Assembly: GCA_049609625.1 (NCBI GenBank)
Contig: JBMYYR010000051.1
Coordinates: forward strand, 1-12,535
DNA: 12,535 nucleotides
Direction: 5' to 3'
DNA from: JBMYYR01 sp049609625
GTDB lineage: Bacteria > Bacteroidota > Bacteroidia > Flavobacteriales > CAJXXR01
The notes under the pieces were generated by a model. That model saw nothing but the letters and a program-made list of their open reading frames with translations, did not search any database and had not been told where the DNA came from. This document shows positions 6,009 through 12,109 of the stretch, piece by piece (the stretch's first letter is position 1; each line of letters starts with the position of its first letter). The translations under genes were made by a program, and so were the position numbers.

Positions 6009-8294
6009 TTATTGGTCTTGCATCGGATTTTTGCCTGAGCGCCTTCTGTTTTTATAGAGTTCAAATTGTGAGCTTTTTTGGCTGCTTGGCCAAACGTTAT
6101 TTTCTACGTCTGTGTCGGCAGTTTCTAAATATGGATCGAGCTGAATTTTTGTTGCTTTTTGATCAAAACTAAACATTTTTTTTGCCACAAAATTGTTTCT
6201 AACCCAGACTTCTACAGGAAGTCTAATGAGTTCTTTTTCGCCATTTTCAAAGGTAAATTCGATGATTAGAGGCATAACAATGCCGCCGATGTTATTAAAT
6301 GTAATGTTGTAATAATGTTTTCCATCTTCCAACATGCTCATTTCTTCATCAGACCATTGTTTTTTTAGTTCTTCATAAGCTTTTTGGTCAGCTTTTGTTG
6401 CCTTATTTGGATCATACGAATTGTAGAAATCTTCTAATTCTTTATACTTTTCTCTTCGAGTTACCTTACCTTCTTTTTTGTTTAACATGTCCGTAATAGA
6501 AGGTGCTTCTTGATTTGCTTTGTTTGTTTTGTAAGTTTCAATGTCATCGGGATTTCCGTTATTCATCTGAAAATGCTTGATGTCTGTAATCGCAATATCT
6601 ACATTGTCGGTGGTATAAAACCAAGCTCTCCAAAACCAATCTAAATCTACGGCGCTGGCGTCTTCCATGGTTCTGAAAAAGTCAGCCGGCGACGGTTGTT
6701 TAAACATCCAACGCTGTGCATAAGTTTTAAATGCGTGGTCAAACAGTTCTCTTCCCATCACAGTTTCTCTCAGAATATTGAGTGCTGTAGCGGGTTTTCC
6801 ATAAGCATTATTTCCAAATTGAAGGATACTTTCGCTATTGGTCATGATGGGCATCATTTTATCTTTCGCTCCTTTCATATAAGGCACAATAAGGCGTGCT
6901 GGCCCTCGGCGCGAAGGAAAATCAGTATCCCAATCTTGTTCTGTTAGGTATTGCAAAAAGGTGTTTAGACCTTCGTCCATCCAGGTCCATTGGCGTTCAT
7001 CCGAGTTGATAATCATCGGGAAATAATTGTGGCCAACTTCGTGTATTATAACGCCAATCATGCCGTATTTTGTCCGTGCCGAGTAGGTGCCGTCTTTTTC
7101 TGTACGTCCATAATTGAAGCAAATCATCGGGTATTCCATTCCAATTTGAGCGGCATTTACCGATATAGCGACAGGGTATGGATAGTCGAAGGTGTGGCGA
7201 GTGAAAGTTTCCAAGGTTTGGGCGACAGCCTGTGTTGAAAATTTTTCCCAAAGCGGATTTCCTTCTTTTGGGTAGTAAGACATAGCCATCACATCATGTG
7301 TGCTTTGCTTAACGGCCATGGCGTCCCAAATAAATTTTCTTGAACTTGCAAACGCAAAATCTCTAACATTGGTAGCTTTGTATCTCCAGGTTTTTTTTGA
7401 GGTCGATTTTGTTTTTTCGTTTTCTTTGGCTTCGTCTTCTGTTACGATGATGATGGGAGTTCGGTATTCGCTTTTGGCTTTCTCAAAGCGCTTTTGTTGC
7501 GTTGGGGTCAAAACACTTTTAGGGTTCATCAATTCGCCGGTAGAAGCCACAATATGGTCTGCAGGCACGGTAATTTGAACATCATAATTGCCAAAAGGAA
7601 GCGTAAACTCTCCCGAGCCTAAAAATTGTTTATTTTGCCAGCCTTCGATGTCATTATAGACACACATACGCGGAAAAAATTGAGCAATGGTGTAGAGGTA
7701 ATTGTCATTTTCTTCAAAATATTCAAAGCCAGAACGTCCGCCAATCTTCATTCTATCATTGATGTTGTACATCCAATCGATACGTAAACTGATGCTCTGT
7801 CCTGGTGCCAAGGCTTTGTCTAGGTCAATCCGCATCATGGTTTTGTTGATGGTATAATCGAGTGTTTCGCCTTTTGTGTTTTGCACTTTCGACAACTTAA
7901 ATCCACCATCAAAAGGAGTGTTCATTGTTTTGAACTGGCTAAAGCTCATGTCTTTTATCGAAGAGTTTCTTGCTTTTTTTGAATCAGCGTCTTCGGCTCG
8001 CACATTTTGGTCGAGTTGCATCCAAAGGTAAGTCAGTTTGTCTGGAGAATGGTTGGTGTATTTAATAGTTTCTGATCCAGTAACGGTTTGGTTTACATCA
8101 TCTAGTTCAACTTTTATTTGGTAGTCGGCTCTGTTTTGATAGTAGGCATGTCCTGGTGCTCCACTTCCGGTTCGGTAAACGTTTGGTGTAGCCAATTCTT
8201 CCTTCAGTTGTTTGAACTTGCTGTGATTGTAGTTGTCTGTTTGTGCCAAAGCAGTGTAGGCAAGCATCGAAAAAATGATCAGTAGTTTTTTCAT
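6009..8294 (-). CDS. Exported M1-family zinc metallopeptidase
   Basis: A 761-residue aminopeptidase-like enzyme with an N-terminal signal peptide (cleavage near Ala-17/Gln-18), so it works in the periplasm or envelope rather than the cytoplasm. An N-terminal beta-rich region (about 50-260) precedes the catalytic domain. The substrate-anchoring motif is GMEYP (385-389), the equivalent of GAMEN. The zinc site is H418-E419-V-G-H422 with E441 after 18 residues (WMDEGLNTF), and Y498 matches the catalytic tyrosine. All residues needed for hydrolysis are present. After about 560 comes a charged helical insert (about 590-655, Lys/Glu-rich) and a C-terminal beta region. The gene starts 29 bp after a DUF6702-like gene and is followed by a barrel-protein gene. 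Substrate unknown; the family removes N-terminal residues from peptides. There is no type IX sorting domain at the C-terminus. Confidence 0.94.
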   Translation of the reverse strand: MKKLLIIFSMLAYTALAQTDNYNHSKFKQLKEELATPNVYRTGSGAPGHAYYQNRADYQIKVELDDVNQTVTGSETIKYTNHSPDKLTYLWMQLDQNVRAEDADSKKARNSSIKDMSFSQFKTMNTPFDGGFKLSKVQNTKGETLDYTINKTMMRIDLDKALAPGQSISLRIDWMYNINDRMKIGGRSGFEYFEENDNYLYTIAQFFPRMCVYNDIEGWQNKQFLGSGEFTLPFGNYDVQITVPADHIVASTGELMNPKSVLTPTQQKRFEKAKSEYRTPIIIVTEDEAKENEKTKSTSKKTWRYKATNVRDFAFASSRKFIWDAMAVKQSTHDVMAMSYYPKEGNPLWEKFSTQAVAQTLETFTRHTFDYPYPVAISVNAAQIGMEYPMICFNYGRTEKDGTYSARTKYGMIGVIIHEVGHNYFPMIINSDERQWTWMDEGLNTFLQYLTEQDWDTDFPSRRGPARLIVPYMKGAKDKMMPIMTNSESILQFGNNAYGKPATALNILRETVMGRELFDHAFKTYAQRWMFKQPSPADFFRTMEDASAVDLDWFWRAWFYTTDNVDIAITDIKHFQMNNGNPDDIETYKTNKANQEAPSITDMLNKKEGKVTRREKYKELEDFYNSYDPNKATKADQKAYEELKKQWSDEEMSMLEDGKHYYNITFNNIGGIVMPLIIEFTFENGEKELIRLPVEVWVRNNFVAKKMFSFDQKATKIQLDPYLETADTDVENNVWPSSQKSSQFELYKNRRRSGKNPMQDQ

Positions 8295-8323
8295 AAGTTG
8301 AGGTTCAGATTATGGGGTTATGG

Positions 8324-8842
8324 TTACAGAGTTATGATGTTAGTGGTTTCGGTTTGGTCAAAATAAAATGTTTCTTTTTTTGCCACCTTTGTTTTGTCGA
8401 AAACACGGCTGTGAACGATGTTTTTTTGTTTTGGATAGTGGTTCAAAAACAGAGTATTGGTCAATGTAAGTTGTTTGCAGTTTTTTGGAATATCGGCATA
8501 TTCTACATAGAATATTACATCGCCATTAAGTTTAGAATCAATGCCAATCAGCTGGCCTTTAAGGTCGGCTTTGCCCAAATTTAGCCTAAAGTTTGTGTTG
8601 AGGTAGAGTTCTACTTGCGTGCTAACTTGGGCTTGGTTTAAAGAGTCGAACGAAACCATCAAGTCAAATTGTTCGAGCAAATCTGCCATGCTATGGTCAG
8701 AGCATTTTATGGATAGTTCTATGCGTTCTTGTTTGGCTTTGATGTCTAACTCCGAAATAGAAAAATAGTAATCATGATCTTCCATCGAAAGAAAAAGCAA
8801 GGGTATAAGTGTGCCTAAAAGTATAGCCAGTTTTTTTATCAT
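8324..8842 (-). CDS. DUF6702-like exported protein upstream of the M1 peptidase
   Basis: A protein of 172 residues from the ATG at 8842. An upstream TTG at 8869 would add nine residues (MYYCLSKKI); I prefer the ATG because it gives a standard signal sequence: KK, then a Leu/Ile-rich core to about residue 19. The mature part begins with a HDYYFSISELDIK segment, then beta strands and a short helix (LLEQFDLM). The HxxYFS...L start and the place directly before an M1 peptidase match my recollection of DUF6702 proteins in flavobacteria; I could not search to confirm. The stop is 29 bp from the peptidase start, so the two are probably co-transcribed and may act together in the envelope. Biochemical function unknown. 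A tandem 12-bp repeat lies in the promoter region. Confidence 0.75.
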   Translation of the reverse strand: MIKKLAILLGTLIPLLFLSMEDHDYYFSISELDIKAKQERIELSIKCSDHSMADLLEQFDLMVSFDSLNQAQVSTQVELYLNTNFRLNLGKADLKGQLIGIDSKLNGDVIFYVEYADIPKNCKQLTLTNTLFLNHYPKQKNIVHSRVFDKTKVAKKETFYFDQTETTNIITL

Positions 8843-8853
8843 AATTTTTTTTG

Positions 8854-8877
8854 ACAAACAATAATACAAACAATAAT
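8854..8877. repeat. Perfect tandem 12-bp duplication in the promoter region of the DUF6702-like gene
   Basis: ACAAACAATAAT occurs twice back to back (8854-8865 and 8866-8877). On the minus strand each copy ends in a TATTGTTTG-like run, a near match to the -7 element with one extra base. The repeat may double, or change the spacing of, the core promoter 12-35 bp upstream of the ATG at 8842. Confidence 0.7.
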
Positions 8878-8918
8878 TTTAATCAGCCCATTGAGGGTCT
8901 ATTTTTTAAAAGTTTAAC

Positions 8919-8953
8919 AAAAAAAACCATAAGCTTAGTTATGGTTTTTTTTT
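8919..8953. terminator. Hairpin terminator after the NYN-domain gene
   Basis: AACCATAA (8925-8932) pairs with TTATGGTT (8939-8946) around a GCTTAG loop. The stem is extended by an A run (8919-8926) and a T run (8945-8953), so both strands have a U tract. It lies 30 bp past the minus-strand stop at 8983 and upstream of the DUF6702-like promoter, so it separates these two transcription units. Confidence 0.8.
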
Positions 8954-8982
8954 GATGTTCTTAAAGCAGATTTGTTGCCTTG

Positions 8983-9789
8983 TTAGTAATCCATGTGAGG
9001 CGCAGACATTTTTTTTCTGTGAGACTCTCTACAGTCAAAGCAATAAAAGTAGGATTCCATCCACGTGGTTTCTTCTTCTCTTCCGCAGCTATCGCAGGCG
9101 CGTAGTTGCGCACGCTTGTCGTTGGTTCTGCAAACTTCGCAATAGAACTCAGAGCCATGCCAATTGGTAAGTTCTTCTTTTTCGCAGGACATGCAGGAGC
9201 GGTAATGTTCTGAGCGTTCGAGCTCTAGAACTTCAATGTGATCATCAAGATAAAGATTCGGATAGTCGAATAATGAAGTTCTTGATTGTAGAAAAATGTC
9301 ATTGGCATTGCGTAAGCCAATAAAAACGACACGCTTGCCCATAGATCGTAGTCTATTGATGAGCGGAATATAGCTCAAATCGTTGATGATAATAGCTGCA
9401 ACATCAAAGTTGTCCAAAGCAGCATTATACATTATAGAAGAGGTTAGGGCAATGGCCAAATGTTTGTCTCTTGGGCGATATTCTGGGTCGTTATTGCAGT
9501 CAATTTCATAAACTTCAGTTTCAAAATAGCAATCTTCATTCAGATATTTGTAGAATGATTTTTGCTTATTTGAATTGAAGTCGGGTTTGTTGACCAAAAT
9601 AGAGCCAAAAAAATGAGTCCGGACTAAGTCGACATCGCGACCCAAAACGGAATACATGTGATCAGAAACTAGATTGGGAATTTTTTTGTAATTGATATCA
9701 CTCTGTTCGTTGTTTAGTGATTCAATTAGGAATTTTTTGTTGTGGAACATCCAACTTCCATCAATAAATAGCATTGTTTTAAGTGCCAT
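8983..9789 (-). CDS. NYN-domain (LabA/PIN-like) protein with two tandem zinc-ribbon-like motifs
   Basis: A 268-residue cytoplasmic protein. Residues 1-190 read as a NYN domain of the PIN-like nuclease fold: FIDGSW (8-13) with D10, a helix with HLAIALTSS (110-118), and the AAIIINDLSYIPL (131-143) strand followed by RLRSMGKRVVFIG, which matches the usual SGDSDFxPL...G(K/R)xV pattern. Compared with that pattern, several acidic residues seem changed: H110 and T116 sit where Asp is usual, and S139 replaces the second Asp of GDxD; D10 and D137 remain. The C-terminal 70 residues hold two copies of C-x2-C-x14-C-x2-C (C199/C202/C217/C220 and C232/C235/C250/C253), 33 residues apart, each with a W...FYC segment before the second pair. 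RNA binding or RNA cleavage is the family expectation; an inactive binding role is possible. It is a single-gene unit with its own promoter and terminator, divergent from the thiolase. Confidence 0.85.
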   Translation of the reverse strand: MALKTMLFIDGSWMFHNKKFLIESLNNEQSDINYKKIPNLVSDHMYSVLGRDVDLVRTHFFGSILVNKPDFNSNKQKSFYKYLNEDCYFETEVYEIDCNNDPEYRPRDKHLAIALTSSIMYNAALDNFDVAAIIINDLSYIPLINRLRSMGKRVVFIGLRNANDIFLQSRTSLFDYPNLYLDDHIEVLELERSEHYRSCMSCEKEELTNWHGSEFYCEVCRTNDKRAQLRACDSCGREEETTWMESYFYCFDCRESHRKKMSAPHMDY

Positions 9790-9839
9790 AAAATAATTGG
9801 TATTGATATTTTAAATTAAAAAATTTAAGAACATAGCGA

Positions 9840-9847
9840 CAAAGGTA
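9840..9847 (-). promoter_or_regulatory. -7 promoter element of the NYN-domain gene
   Basis: On the minus strand TACCTTTG matches TAnnTTTG exactly. Transcription would start near 9833 and leave a leader of about 45 bases before the ATG at 9789. A TTG with ideal spacing is not seen: candidates lie 11 and 25 bp upstream. Confidence 0.55.
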
Positions 9848-9880
9848 TGAAAAATAGTCAAATGAAAAAAATCAACTTTT

Positions 9881-9916
9881 ACACCTATAATATTAATCGA
9901 AACACCTATATTATTA
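9881..9916. repeat. Imperfect 15-bp direct repeat with 21-bp spacing in the divergent intergenic region
   Basis: ACACCTATAATATTA (9881-9895) and ACACCTATATTATTA (9902-9916) differ at one base and begin exactly 21 bp apart, about two helical turns. They lie upstream of the NYN-gene -7 box, about 50 to 80 bp from its predicted start of transcription, and about 100-140 bp upstream of the thiolase ATG. The placement fits two same-face sites for a DNA-binding protein. I do not recognise the site. Confidence 0.65.
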
Positions 9917-10019
9917 CTGAGCGTGGTAGCGAAAATATCAAATTTGCAAACAGAACAATTAAAATGTCGTCAGTTTTTCGTAATTTCACGGGCAAAATTT
10001 TAAACAACATAAAAACAAT

Positions 10020-11198
10020 ATGAAAGACGTAGTAATTGTAGCGGCAGTCCGCACAGCGATGGGAAGTTTTGGAGGAGCTTTTTCTAAAGTTTCGGCAACC
10101 AAACTTGGTTCTTCGGCGATAAAAGGCGCTTTAGATAAAATAAATTTGGACCCAAAACACATCGAAGAAGTGATTATGGGAAATGTGCTTCAAGCCAATT
10201 TAGGTCAAGCACCAGCACGTCAGGCCGCACTTGGCGCCGGACTTTCTCAGGATGTGCCTTGCACAACGGTAAATAAGGTATGTTCATCAGGTATGAAAGC
10301 CATTATGATGGCGGCTCAAGCGATAAAGGCGGGAGATAAAGACGTTGTTGTGGCAGGTGGTATGGAGAACATGTCGCAAGTGCCTTATTATTTAGATTCG
10401 GCAAGAACAGGTTATCGTTTTGGGCACGGACAAACCATTGACGGGCTTGTAAAAGATGGATTGACAGATGTTTATGGAAATGTTGTGATGGGTGTTTGTG
10501 CCGAGACTTGCGCTACTGATATGGATATTTCTCGCGAAGCTCAAGATGATTTTGCTGTAGAATCTTACCGCAGATCAAAAGACGCTTGGGAGAACGGACG
10601 CTTTGATAATGAAGTTGTTCCAGTAACTATTCCGCAACGTCGTGGTGATGCTTTGGTGGTTGATCAGGATGAAGAATTTAAAAGCTTTAACGAAGCTAAG
10701 TTCAGAACCTTACGAACGGTTTTCAAAAAAGAAGGAACAGTAACCGCAGGAAATGCCTCAACCTTAAACGATGGTGCATCGGCACTTATTTTGATGTCGG
10801 CAGAAAAAGCTAAAGAACTCAATTTGAAACCTTTAGCTAAAATTACAGCTTACGCTGATGCTGCTCACGACCCTGAGTGGTTTACAACGGCACCTGCAAA
10901 AGCACTTCCGGTAGCGCTTTCAAAAGCTGGATTATCTGCTGATGATATTGATTTTTGGGAACTCAATGAAGCCTTTTCGGTTGTTGGCTTAGCTAATATG
11001 AAACTTTTAGGTTTGGATCCAGAAAAAGTAAACGTCAACGGAGGCGCTGTTTCTTTGGGGCATCCGCTCGGAAATTCAGGATCACGAATTGTGGTAACAC
11101 TTCTGAATGTTTTAGAACAAAACAATGCTAAAATGGGAGCTGCCGGAATTTGTAACGGTGGCGGTGGAGCGTCTTCGATTGTTATCGAAAGACTCTAG
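10020..11198 (+). CDS. Acetyl-CoA C-acyltransferase / acetoacetyl-CoA thiolase
   Basis: A 392-residue biosynthetic/degradative thiolase, full length. It joins two acetyl-CoA to acetoacetyl-CoA, or cleaves 3-ketoacyl-CoA in beta-oxidation. All catalytic residues are present at the standard places: the acyl-accepting C88 in NKVCSSGMKA, H348 in SLGHPLGNSG, and C378 in GICNGGGGASS; LNEAF precedes the His motif. The length and numbering match the short-chain PhaA/AtoB group closely, which favours acetoacetyl-CoA thiolase over a long-chain FadA, but the direction of use is not set. It stands alone, with its own terminator and no hydroxyacyl-CoA dehydrogenase or CoA-transferase gene in the window. 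In the 230-bp upstream region I see no perfect -7 box; CAAATTTG at 9939-9946 is a 7/8 match. Confidence 0.96.
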   Translation: MKDVVIVAAVRTAMGSFGGAFSKVSATKLGSSAIKGALDKINLDPKHIEEVIMGNVLQANLGQAPARQAALGAGLSQDVPCTTVNKVCSSGMKAIMMAAQAIKAGDKDVVVAGGMENMSQVPYYLDSARTGYRFGHGQTIDGLVKDGLTDVYGNVVMGVCAETCATDMDISREAQDDFAVESYRRSKDAWENGRFDNEVVPVTIPQRRGDALVVDQDEEFKSFNEAKFRTLRTVFKKEGTVTAGNASTLNDGASALILMSAEKAKELNLKPLAKITAYADAAHDPEWFTTAPAKALPVALSKAGLSADDIDFWELNEAFSVVGLANMKLLGLDPEKVNVNGGAVSLGHPLGNSGSRIVVTLLNVLEQNNAKMGAAGICNGGGGASSIVIERL

Positions 11199-11221
11199 TT
11201 TTTCTCGTTTTTAACCAAAAC

Positions 11222-11274
11222 AAAAAAGCTCAAAAAATTGAATTTTTTAATTCAATTTTTTGAGCTTTTTTTTT
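11222..11274 (+). terminator. Strong hairpin terminator of the thiolase gene
   Basis: A perfect 23-bp stem (11222-11244 with 11249-11271) closes on a TTTT loop. The core is GCTC paired with GAGC inside A/T runs, followed by a T run to 11274. It begins 24 bp after the thiolase stop. The A run at the 5' side makes it work in reverse as well. Confidence 0.9.
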
Positions 11275-11330
11275 GTTTTTAAGATGTTTAATTGTGTGCA
11301 ACTGAAAACCAATTTCAGACACTATAGCTA

Positions 11331-11361
11331 TTGACTTTAAAATAGTATCTTTGTAAGTCAA
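11331..11361 (+). promoter_or_regulatory. Promoter of the lipoprotein gene, framed by an inverted repeat
   Basis: TATCTTTG (11346-11353) matches the -7 element exactly, so transcription should begin near 11360 and the leader is only about 15 bases. TTGACTT (11331-11337) and AAGTCAA (11355-11361) are perfect inverted arms on either side of the -7 box. The TTG of the left arm is only 12 bp from the -7 box, closer than the usual 17-23 bp, so it may be an operator arm rather than the -33 element. Confidence 0.6.
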
Positions 11362-11374
11362 AAATCAAAATCAA

Positions 11375-11806
11375 ATGAAAATCACATTAATACCCTCGCT
11401 TTTCGGAATCCTACTCATGTTTTCTTGCATTAGCAAAAACAACAATCCCACGCCCTCGCCCTGCGACAAAGTAGTGCTAGTTAGTTCGGTGTCTTATGAA
11501 AACTCACCCGACGCCTTAATACATATTGACACCTTAGAAATAGATGGAAATTGCCTTTCGATAACCTATAACTCAAGCGGTTGTGATGGTCAGTCTTGGC
11601 TTGTTGAACTTATTGATTCTGAGTCAGTAATGGAATCTTTTCCTCCTCAAAGGCATGTGCGATTATCTTTGTATAATCCTGAGCTTTGCTTAGCGCAGTT
11701 TTCCAAAACAGAAACCTTTGATATTTCAGAGTTGCAAGTGGAAGGTAGTAGTTCGGTTAAGCTTATTTTTACGAATACCGATGATGAGTTTTTGTATTCA
11801 TATTAA
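11375..11806 (+). CDS. Small lipoprotein of unknown function
   Basis: A 143-residue protein with a lipoprotein signal: M-K-I, a hydrophobic core, then LLMFS before C18. A polar Lys/Asn/Pro-rich linker (21-29) follows, so it is probably anchored in the outer or inner membrane. The mature part has four more cysteines (30, 60, 70, 105), a GNCLSITYNSSGCDG segment (58-72) and PPQRHVRLSL (90-99), then NPELCLAQFSK (101-111). I recall similar small lipoproteins in other flavobacteria with the same SGCxG and PPQR segments, but I know of no assigned function. The C60/C70/C105 pattern could form a disulfide. It has its own promoter. The start is the ATG at 11375, the only one that gives a complete signal peptide. 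Confidence 0.8.
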   Translation: MKITLIPSLFGILLMFSCISKNNNPTPSPCDKVVLVSSVSYENSPDALIHIDTLEIDGNCLSITYNSSGCDGQSWLVELIDSESVMESFPPQRHVRLSLYNPELCLAQFSKTETFDISELQVEGSSSVKLIFTNTDDEFLYSY

Positions 11807-11956
11807 AAAGGTGGAGTGTTGTATTGAAAGTACACACCAGGTTAAGAAAGTGTCAATCCGCTTAACGAGCAAAAAAATTCAAAAAACACACAATCAAAGT
11901 TGAGTAAAATCAGTTTTTAGAATATTTTATTTAGAAAGACTCTAAACTAGCGAAAA

Positions 11957-11977
11957 AACCTAAAGCTAACTTAGGTT
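11957..11977. repeat. Inverted repeat upstream of the cytochrome promoter
   Basis: AACCTAA (11957-11963) and TTAGGTT (11971-11977) form a perfect 7-bp dyad with a 7-base centre. Its centre is about 40 bp before the predicted start of transcription, where a -33 element would be and where no TTG is seen. It could be a regulator site. On the minus strand it is followed by TTTTTT, so a reverse terminator is an alternative. Confidence 0.45.
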
Positions 11978-11993
11978 AAGATAAGGAAAATTC

Positions 11994-12001
11994 TATTTTT
12001 G
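11994..12001 (+). promoter_or_regulatory. -7 promoter element of the c-type cytochrome gene
   Basis: TATTTTTG matches TAnnTTTG exactly. Transcription would start near 12008, giving a leader of about 100 bases before the ATG at 12110. No TTG lies at the right distance upstream; the inverted repeat at 11957-11977 covers that place. Confidence 0.5.
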
Positions 12002-12109
12002 CAGTCAAGAGAAAGTAGCTCAAAGCCACTAACAAACAAGAATTTTCCATGAATATTCTGATTTTTAGTACGTTGATGCTTTGTTAAAAAGAAAATCAAA
12101 CCAACAGTA

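Larger units (their letters stand above)
11807..12109. other. Intergenic region between lipoprotein and cytochrome genes
   Basis: These 303 bases hold no convincing gene. There is no good terminator for the lipoprotein gene: the best stem, GTTAAG (11841-11846) with CTTAAC (11861-11866), has a 14-base loop and no T tract. The right half carries the inverted repeat at 11957-11977, a -7 box at 11994-12001, and a roughly 100-base leader containing a 12-codon reading frame (12049-12087). Read-through from the lipoprotein into the cytochrome gene is possible. Confidence 0.6.

Noticed and set aside
7300..7578. 92-residue plus-strand open frame inside the peptidase gene
   Set aside because: Antisense to a well-supported M1 peptidase domain with no promoter or recognisable domain; the other small frames across 5698-8584 on the plus strand are rejected for the same reason.
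6009..8294. Possibility that the M1 peptidase is an inactive homologue
   Set aside because: GMEYP, both zinc histidines, the catalytic Glu, the third zinc ligand E441 and the tyrosine Y498 are all present.
8312..8584. 90-residue plus-strand frame opposite the DUF6702-like gene
   Set aside because: The minus-strand gene has a signal peptide and operon context; the plus-strand frame has neither.
9881..9916. CRISPR array
   Set aside because: Only two 15-bp units with a 6-bp spacer are present and no cas gene is near; this is far from CRISPR dimensions.
9939..9946. CAAATTTG as the thiolase promoter
   Set aside because: It is a 7/8 match but fully palindromic, and no TTG lies at the expected distance upstream, so I did not list it as a promoter.
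10865..11125. 86-residue minus-strand open frame within the thiolase
   Set aside because: Lies opposite the conserved NEAF and GHP motifs of the thiolase, so it is a by-product of the real gene.
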